From an uncultured Clostridia bacterium (lineage in GTDB: Bacteria; Bacillota; Clostridia; Oscillospirales; Ruminococcaceae), in contig CANPXN010000005.1 in NCBI GenBank assembly GCA_947586185.1, forward strand, positions 1-64,000: a DNA stretch of 64,000 nt, in the 5' to 3' direction. A program made the position numbers and the translations under genes. Shown here piece after piece: positions 59,081 to 64,000 of the stretch (its first letter is position 1; every line of letters starts with the position of its first letter). Below the pieces are notes generated by a model. The model made no database searches, had not been told where the DNA came from, and saw nothing but the letters and a program-made list of their open reading frames with translations.

Positions 59081-60746
59081 CGCTAAGACTCTCCTTCAGA
59101 TTGTTCAGAGCGACCTTTGTTTCAGCTACGGTTTCACCCAGCAGGGACGCAATTTCCTGAACCGTTCTCATCTGCTTTTCAATTACCCTGTCAGTAACGT
59201 CAATTGTATTGTTGCAGAGATCGTTACGCTTTGTACGTTCTCTTTCCTCGTTTGTGATATCACGCATAATACTCATTACAATGTGATAATCAGGGTCATA
59301 TATTACAGTTTCCTCAATATATTTTCCATATTCGGCAAGGAATATCTTCTTGTCGTGTATGTTTCTTTTTGTATCTATAACATTAATATATTCAGTAGGA
59401 TTTAAAACTCTTACAACCGGAGAGCCGAGAATATCGCTCTGATCCTTGATATTCATAATGCTGCATGCAGCCTTGTTTATCTGCTGGACTTCAAGCTCCT
59501 CGTTAAGCACAATAATGCCGTTAGGAGTATTTGTTATGATCTTGTCAGAGAACGACTCCGCTTTATCCTTTAAAAACGGCAGACACATTGTGAAGTCAGC
59601 CTTGCCCTGATATACGGCAACAGCCTTTTCACGGCAAGTGTTGTATCCGCAGCTTCCGCAGTTAAGCTCCTGTTCCGGAGATGTCTTGCCCATTTTGTGC
59701 AGTATCTCCTCAATGATCCTGTTGCTCGGCATAGCTCTGTGGAGAAGATTTCCGGAAAATTCCTTTTCAAGCTTGCCCTCATCCGGAGCGGAAACGTCAT
59801 ATCTGCCCTCTCCGGAATATCTGTCCACTGCAACATAATCCGTAACAAGTAAACGACGTTTGTTCATTGAAGGACCGCCCACGCAGCTTCCGGCACAGGA
59901 GGACATTTCTACAAAGCAGTTTTTAAGCTTACCCTCAGAAATATCTTTAAGAGCGTTTATGCAGTTTTCAGTACCGTCAACGGCTATGTAGCTGTACTTT
60001 TCGTTTCTTTTTGTCATTGTGCGCAGTATGCCGCCGGATACAGGATAAAGCCTTGTAAGGCACTTAGGAAATTCCTCCTCGGCAGGCTCAAATTCAACTC
60101 CGCTTTCCTCCATCCACTGTGAAAGCTCCTCAAAGGTAAGAACCGTATCGGCATATCCCTTATAGCTCTCAGCCTCATCCTTTTTGGAGATGCAGGGACC
60201 TATAAACACTGTATAGCAGCCCGGATTTTCTTCCCTTAGCTTCTGACAATGAGCCTGCATAGGTGAAAGAACATGCGCAAGATACTTCAGAGCCTCCGGG
60301 TAATACTTCTGTATAAGGGTATTTACCGAATGGCAGCAGGAAGAAATTATAACGTCCTGTTCTCCCTTATCAATAAGCTTCTCATACTCCTCCGTAATGA
60401 TCTGAGCGCCGACAGCTGTTTCCTCAGCATAGTAGAAACCAAGCTTTTTAAGAGCATTTCTCATGGATTCTATATTTACGCCCTCATAATTTGCCGCAAA
60501 GGCAGGAGCAACGCTTGCAACAACTCTTTTACCCTCAGCCATTGCTGCCTTTACGCTGTCAACGTCGTTTCTGATCTCCTTTGCATTCTGCGGACATACG
60601 ACAAAACATGTTCCGCAGAGTATACACTCATCCTTAATAATATTCGCCCGGTTTTCCGAAAATTTTATAGACTTTACCGGACAGTGTCTGATACACTTAT
60701 AGCAGTTTTTGCAGTTAAGCTTATTAAGCTGTAAATAATCCTTCAT
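59073..60746 (-). CDS. Sensory [FeFe]-hydrogenase with C-terminal PAS domain (HydS-like)
   Basis: This is a 557-residue protein. Residues 1 to about 60 form two ferredoxin motifs (CKNCYKCIRHCP, CILCGTCFVVCP). The middle is an Fe-hydrogenase domain (about 75-350) with altered H-cluster motifs (ISSCCHSV, GPCISKKDE, SSCAGSCVGGPS). A further 4Fe-4S domain (about 365-400, NCGSCGYNTC) is followed by a PAS domain (about 405-500) and a helical tail. This is the layout of PAS-linked sensory hydrogenases known from Ruminococcus. There is no kinase domain; the overlapping SpoIIE phosphatase is the likely output. Confidence 0.87.
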   Translation of the reverse strand: MKDYLQLNKLNCKNCYKCIRHCPVKSIKFSENRANIIKDECILCGTCFVVCPQNAKEIRNDVDSVKAAMAEGKRVVASVAPAFAANYEGVNIESMRNALKKLGFYYAEETAVGAQIITEEYEKLIDKGEQDVIISSCCHSVNTLIQKYYPEALKYLAHVLSPMQAHCQKLREENPGCYTVFIGPCISKKDEAESYKGYADTVLTFEELSQWMEESGVEFEPAEEEFPKCLTRLYPVSGGILRTMTKRNEKYSYIAVDGTENCINALKDISEGKLKNCFVEMSSCAGSCVGGPSMNKRRLLVTDYVAVDRYSGEGRYDVSAPDEGKLEKEFSGNLLHRAMPSNRIIEEILHKMGKTSPEQELNCGSCGYNTCREKAVAVYQGKADFTMCLPFLKDKAESFSDKIITNTPNGIIVLNEELEVQQINKAACSIMNIKDQSDILGSPVVRVLNPTEYINVIDTKRNIHDKKIFLAEYGKYIEETVIYDPDYHIVMSIMRDITNEERERTKRNDLCNNTIDVTDRVIEKQMRTVQEIASLLGETVAETKVALNNLKESLSDE

Positions 60747-60793
60747 AATATTCGTTTTCCTGACGAAAAACGCCGCACTCCTTTCTTAGCAAA

Positions 60794-61036
60794 TTAAATT
60801 CTGTCAAGAACATACTTTTTGAACACTTCATCGAAATTATCAGGACAGACGCCGCAGATAACTTCGTCGTCAACCTTAATGGAAACCCCCTCAGTACACT
60901 TTCCGAGGCAGAATGCTCCTGCAAGATTGACCTTTTCTTCAAGACCGTTTTCCTTTAAAGCAGCCTTGATAAGCTCCACGATTTTTCCTGAACCTCTGAG
61001 GTGACATGAGCTTCCGACACAAACATAAATATTCAT
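60794..61036 (-). CDS. Thioredoxin-like [2Fe-2S] ferredoxin
   Basis: This 80-residue protein has the NuoE/TRX-ferredoxin pattern: CVGSSCHLRGS with two Cys and FCLGKCTEGVSI with two Cys for a 2Fe-2S cluster. It is first in the hydrogenase operon, 47 bases before the PAS-hydrogenase gene, and probably carries electrons to it. The start is ATG 61036 with GGAGG six bases upstream; the longer in-frame extension reads through repeat DNA. Confidence 0.85.
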   Translation of the reverse strand: MNIYVCVGSSCHLRGSGKIVELIKAALKENGLEEKVNLAGAFCLGKCTEGVSIKVDDEVICGVCPDNFDEVFKKYVLDRI

Positions 61037-61080
61037 ATTATACCTCCATAATTGATAATTTAGGCTAAGATTTCCCTGAC

Positions 61081-61176
61081 TCTTAGGCGGGGATACCATT
61101 TTCGTATTCAGTGAATGCTGTGATCCCTCGCTGAACACTCCTTTCCCTCTCCTATATGACGGGTAAGCCCCTTAAT
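61081..61176. repeat. Dispersed repeat, copy B
   Basis: Blocks CCATTTTCGTATTCAGTG and TGACGGGTAAGCCCCTTA match copy A at 27913-28014 with changes. It lies in the gap upstream of the hydrogenase operon. Confidence 0.5.
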
Positions 61177-61321
61177 AAATTTGAGTTCTCTATTTCTTTG
61201 TTAAAATTATAACATGGACTATTTTCTTTGTCAACGCATTTTTCGAGGAAATTCTCCAAAGCGTTTCCAAAACAAAAAACAGCGGACATACCGGATAATC
61301 CGCATGTCCGCTGCTTTAAAT

Positions 61322-61376
61322 TAAAGGCAACACCACACAAAATAAACCTTACGGCTTTGTGTGGTATTGCCTTAAA
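61322..61376. repeat. GGCAACACC palindromic element, ~52-bp form
   Basis: AAGGCAACACCACACAAA (61324-61341) and TTTGTGTGGTATTGCCTT (61356-61373) are inverted. It sits just after the stop of the large membrane protein gene and could also serve as its terminator. The rest of the 61037-61378 gap shows only copy B of the dispersed repeat. Confidence 0.7.
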
Positions 61377-61378
61377 AA

Positions 61379-63724
61379 TTAATATTTATATATGCTGTAT
61401 GAAACCTGACAAACTACTCCATCCACATAGCTGAATGAAAGATTATTCAAATCTGAATTTGAATCAGTTATCGTAATGCTTCCCAAGTCGATAGATTCAT
61501 CAAGCTTAGCACCGAAAGCTTGTGCAACTTCCTCAATGTTGCTGCCGATACCGAAACCGTTTACCTTAAAATCAGCCTTAGGAGCTGCGCCTGTTCCATT
61601 GCTGTACACTACGATACCGCATGTCGTGCAGTCCTTAATATCCGCTGCTGTATCACTCTGATTTCCGGCGATAACAGAAAATGAGTAATCGTCAGATGTA
61701 AGATATTCAGTAAAATTCGGCTCAATCTTGCCAACATCGCTTGTATTTACGAGATCAAATATTCCGTCGATTTTGCATGGAAGCTTAACAGTCTTTCCGT
61801 TATATACGGTTTCGAGCTTATTGAAATCGTACTCTACCTCTTCCCTGCCGTAACCGAAATCATCCTCATCCGGCACATTGGTTAAGTCATCATCTAAATC
61901 GCCATCTAAATCATCATTGAAATCGTCATCAAAATCGTCAAAATCATCAGTATCGTCATATCCCGGAGCCTGAACGCCGTTCATCTCACTGAGCAAACCG
62001 TTAATCAGATCATCACTCATGCCAAAAGCAGAACCAATATTCTTCACAAAATCATCAAGCTTTGCGCTTTCAAGATATTTCTGAAGCTCTGCGCCGTCAG
62101 CTGTAAAGTTATAAATCGTTGCGCTTTCAGGGTCTATGCTTGAAACAGAAGTCTTGTCAGATTCTTTCCATGAAATAGTAACTGCCGCATACTTTGTATC
62201 TTCAACAGTTATATCAGTTGATACAGACTGCTGCTTGCCGTCTGAATCGAGCTTCAAAGTAAAACCGCCCAGATCAAAGGCTGAAAGGTCAATAGTAAAT
62301 TCGCCCTTGCAATAGCCCTTATCCTCGTTTACGACCTCATAATCCTTAAAGTTAACTGTAAATGCTGTCTCATCAGTAGATGTAAGAGCCGGCTCTCCGT
62401 CCTCGTCAGCTGTAACGCCGCCGAGTTCATAATCGGATTCGGCTGTATCAACAGCATCCTTAATATCCTCGCCAATAACCTTTACAGTAATATCACCCGA
62501 ATACTTATCTCCGTTTTCAGCAGCATTGACAACAGCGCTTATGCCCTCGCCTTCAGCTACAAAATTGATCTCGCATGAAACGTCCTTGCCGTCCTTAACG
62601 TTTAAATAGCCTATCTCTTCGCCTTCAAGCTCGGCAATATCAAGCATTCTTCCCTGGATTACGCCCTTTGAGTCAACATATGTAATAAGTGTTGCAAAGG
62701 TCTTTCCGCCTTCGATGGAACCTACATCGCTGAGCTGACCAAGAAGCTCATCAACAGCCTTCTTGTATTCGTCCTCTGTGGAGAGTCCGAACTTTTCAAC
62801 AAGCTTTATAATTGTCTTATCGCTTTTAGCTTCCTTTAAAACGTCCTCGGCGATCGCCTGAGCAACGCCTGTATCAATATAGGCATAAAGCGCATTGTAT
62901 TCGGTTTCAAGTCCGCCTGCTTCGCACTTTTCGCCTTTCTTCAATTCAACGTCGGACATGTTCTCAAAAACGATTTTTGAGTATTTTGTAAGCAGCTCAT
63001 TAAGCTCCTTTTCTGAAAGGTATTCTTCCAGTGAATAAGGATTCTTCGTGATAGCCTTGAGTGACTCCATCATGCTGTACATTGGATTATCAGCAGTTAT
63101 CTGTGCGTCCTGTGTTGCTTTATCCATGATGTCGCTGAGATTTACTTTTATAACGCCGTCTGAAAGTTCAGGAACCTTATAATAATATGCTCCGTCCTCG
63201 AATCTTCCAAGCATATCGAGGGTAGCAAGAGCCTTATCGTCAGCGTTTACAGACATAACTGCAGAAGCTGAATCTTTATCCTGACCGGAAACAAATTTTA
63301 TTGAAACATTTTTCGGAACAGTAAACGGAACGCCTGCGCCTGATGGATCAGTCATTCCTGAAAGAAGACTGTCAATAGTGTCCTTTTCAAGGTCTGCTTT
63401 AAGCTCCATTTCAACGCCCTGAGGCTTTAACATCTTACCATATGCCTCTGAAACAGAGTCGATAGTATCGCTCATGTTTTCTTCTTCAACCCAGAGATAA
63501 TAATCCTCAGGGTCATTAAGCTGCATCTTAACTGCATTCTTTACAGTCGGTACAAAATTGTAAGCAGCTGCGCTTCCTGCCGCAAGAACAGCAAGGATAA
63601 TAACTATAATAAGTACTATCGGCTTCTTTTTCTTTACCGCAGTTTCAACGCCGGAAATAACCTCTGCACCTGAAACATCAGGCTGCTGAGATAATGATTC
63701 AAAATTCTCATTGTTCTCTGACAT
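61379..63724 (-). CDS. Large membrane-anchored extracellular protein, unknown function
   Basis: This 781-residue protein has a cytoplasmic N-terminus (1-32), one membrane segment (about 33-52), then a long extracellular region without a named fold, and an Asp-rich linker near residues 590-625 (DDTDDFDDFDDDF-type). A C-terminal domain with a Cys pair (KDCTTC) follows. The Asp-rich stretch could bind calcium. No enzyme motif seen. The start is ATG 63724 with GGGAGGA upstream; a five-codon longer frame has no better site. Confidence 0.75.
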   Translation of the reverse strand: MSENNENFESLSQQPDVSGAEVISGVETAVKKKKPIVLIIVIILAVLAAGSAAAYNFVPTVKNAVKMQLNDPEDYYLWVEEENMSDTIDSVSEAYGKMLKPQGVEMELKADLEKDTIDSLLSGMTDPSGAGVPFTVPKNVSIKFVSGQDKDSASAVMSVNADDKALATLDMLGRFEDGAYYYKVPELSDGVIKVNLSDIMDKATQDAQITADNPMYSMMESLKAITKNPYSLEEYLSEKELNELLTKYSKIVFENMSDVELKKGEKCEAGGLETEYNALYAYIDTGVAQAIAEDVLKEAKSDKTIIKLVEKFGLSTEDEYKKAVDELLGQLSDVGSIEGGKTFATLITYVDSKGVIQGRMLDIAELEGEEIGYLNVKDGKDVSCEINFVAEGEGISAVVNAAENGDKYSGDITVKVIGEDIKDAVDTAESDYELGGVTADEDGEPALTSTDETAFTVNFKDYEVVNEDKGYCKGEFTIDLSAFDLGGFTLKLDSDGKQQSVSTDITVEDTKYAAVTISWKESDKTSVSSIDPESATIYNFTADGAELQKYLESAKLDDFVKNIGSAFGMSDDLINGLLSEMNGVQAPGYDDTDDFDDFDDDFNDDLDGDLDDDLTNVPDEDDFGYGREEVEYDFNKLETVYNGKTVKLPCKIDGIFDLVNTSDVGKIEPNFTEYLTSDDYSFSVIAGNQSDTAADIKDCTTCGIVVYSNGTGAAPKADFKVNGFGIGSNIEEVAQAFGAKLDESIDLGSITITDSNSDLNNLSFSYVDGVVCQVSYSIYKY

Positions 63725-63987
63725 AAATTTTCCTCCCATATAATCTTCTTTTCATTAAAAATAAGCAAAGTTAATGTAAGCTATATTAAACATGTTAACA
63801 AATTTAAACGTTAAAGTCAATACGAATCCCGAATTTTTGTATGTTTGTATATAAAATGCGTTATTTTCATCCGCTTTTTAATTGATTTTAATTGTTCCAA
63901 AGCGGTATATTGCCTGAAGCAGCGGTTATAATATAACTGTTCTCAGATTAAGACAGAGAATAATTATTTCAGAAAGGCTGATATAAA
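63725..63987. other. Intergenic region, divergent promoters likely
   Basis: A/T-rich. A TTATAAT box near 63928-63934 precedes a plus-strand start, but no clear -35 partner at 17 bases was seen. Nothing else is recognised. Confidence 0.3.
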
Positions 63988-64000
63988 ATGGAAACAAAGA
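63988..64000 (+). CDS. Start of a gene cut by the window edge
   Basis: ATG at 63988 follows AGAAAGGCTGAT, the same ribosome-site context as the GH13 gene at 11604. Only four codons are present. Confidence 0.4.

Noticed and set aside
61152-61340. 62-residue minus-strand ORF upstream of the hydrogenase operon
   Set aside because: It spans the short palindromic element and has no ribosome site or family resemblance.

Overview
The window looks like a chromosomal segment of a low-GC, anaerobic gut or rumen Firmicute of the Ruminococcaceae/Oscillospiraceae, most likely a Ruminococcus. The grounds are several secreted proteins with type I dockerins (paired D-x-N-x-D-G loops), BspA-type leucine-rich-repeat surface proteins, class B sortases, a PAS-containing sensory [FeFe]-hydrogenase, TTG starts behind strong GGAGG sites, and dense intrinsic terminators. 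No cohesin, phage, plasmid, rRNA or CRISPR locus is visible.

Layout. 1-9.3 kb: an ECF sigma factor with a coupled membrane protein (minus strand), then two paralogous secreted proteins with seven RCC1-type repeats and a C-terminal dockerin. The first carries an in-frame TAG where the second has CAG. 9.4-13.5 kb: a ROK sugar kinase, two palindromic repeat elements, an HD hydrolase, a GH13 glycosidase fused to a DUF1653 domain, and a tiny Asn/Gln protein. 13.5-23.3 kb: an LRR-dockerin-like protein, an LtaS-like sulfatase, an HD nucleotidase, an SDR, UPF0291, a zinc-ribbon/membrane pair behind a structured leader, a pyrimidine phosphorylase and a SpoIID protein whose motifs are in permuted order. 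23.3-27.6 kb: two class B sortases, one fused to a CinA/PncC domain, then ThiI and an XRE regulator pair.

27.9-38.2 kb: an ECF sigma/membrane protein pair, a dockerin protein, a chymotrypsin-fold protease and a giant LRR-dockerin protein. A ~605-bp direct duplication copies the promoter and 5' end of the sigma gene together with the dockerin end of the upstream gene. 38.3-48.9 kb: a GNAT fragment behind a structured leader, tRNA-Leu(CAG), a dockerin-CAP protein, a dockerin-only protein, a PerR-like regulator, GtrA, a CorC-type transporter, a candidate sRNA, divergent pdxR / pdxS-pdxT, and a protein with an N-terminal dockerin. 49-64 kb: a CPBP protease, a Nudix hydrolase, DUF421/DUF4363, a phospholipase-like protein, cysK and metY with a Cys-rich leader peptide, a four-gene hydrogenase/SpoIIE signalling operon, and a large membrane-anchored protein.

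Working together. The dockerin proteins would attach to cohesin scaffolds encoded elsewhere. The ECF/transmembrane pairs look like surface-to-transcription switches for such proteins. The hydrogenase operon reads as a redox or H2 sensing relay (Fe-S carrier, PAS-hydrogenase, PP2C phosphatase, second hydrogenase-like protein). The best leads for something new are the CinA-sortase fusion, the permuted SpoIID, the Cys-codon leader before metY-cysK, the amber-interrupted RCC1-dockerin gene, the candidate sRNA at 44.8 kb, and the duplicated short transcription unit before the ECF sigma gene.
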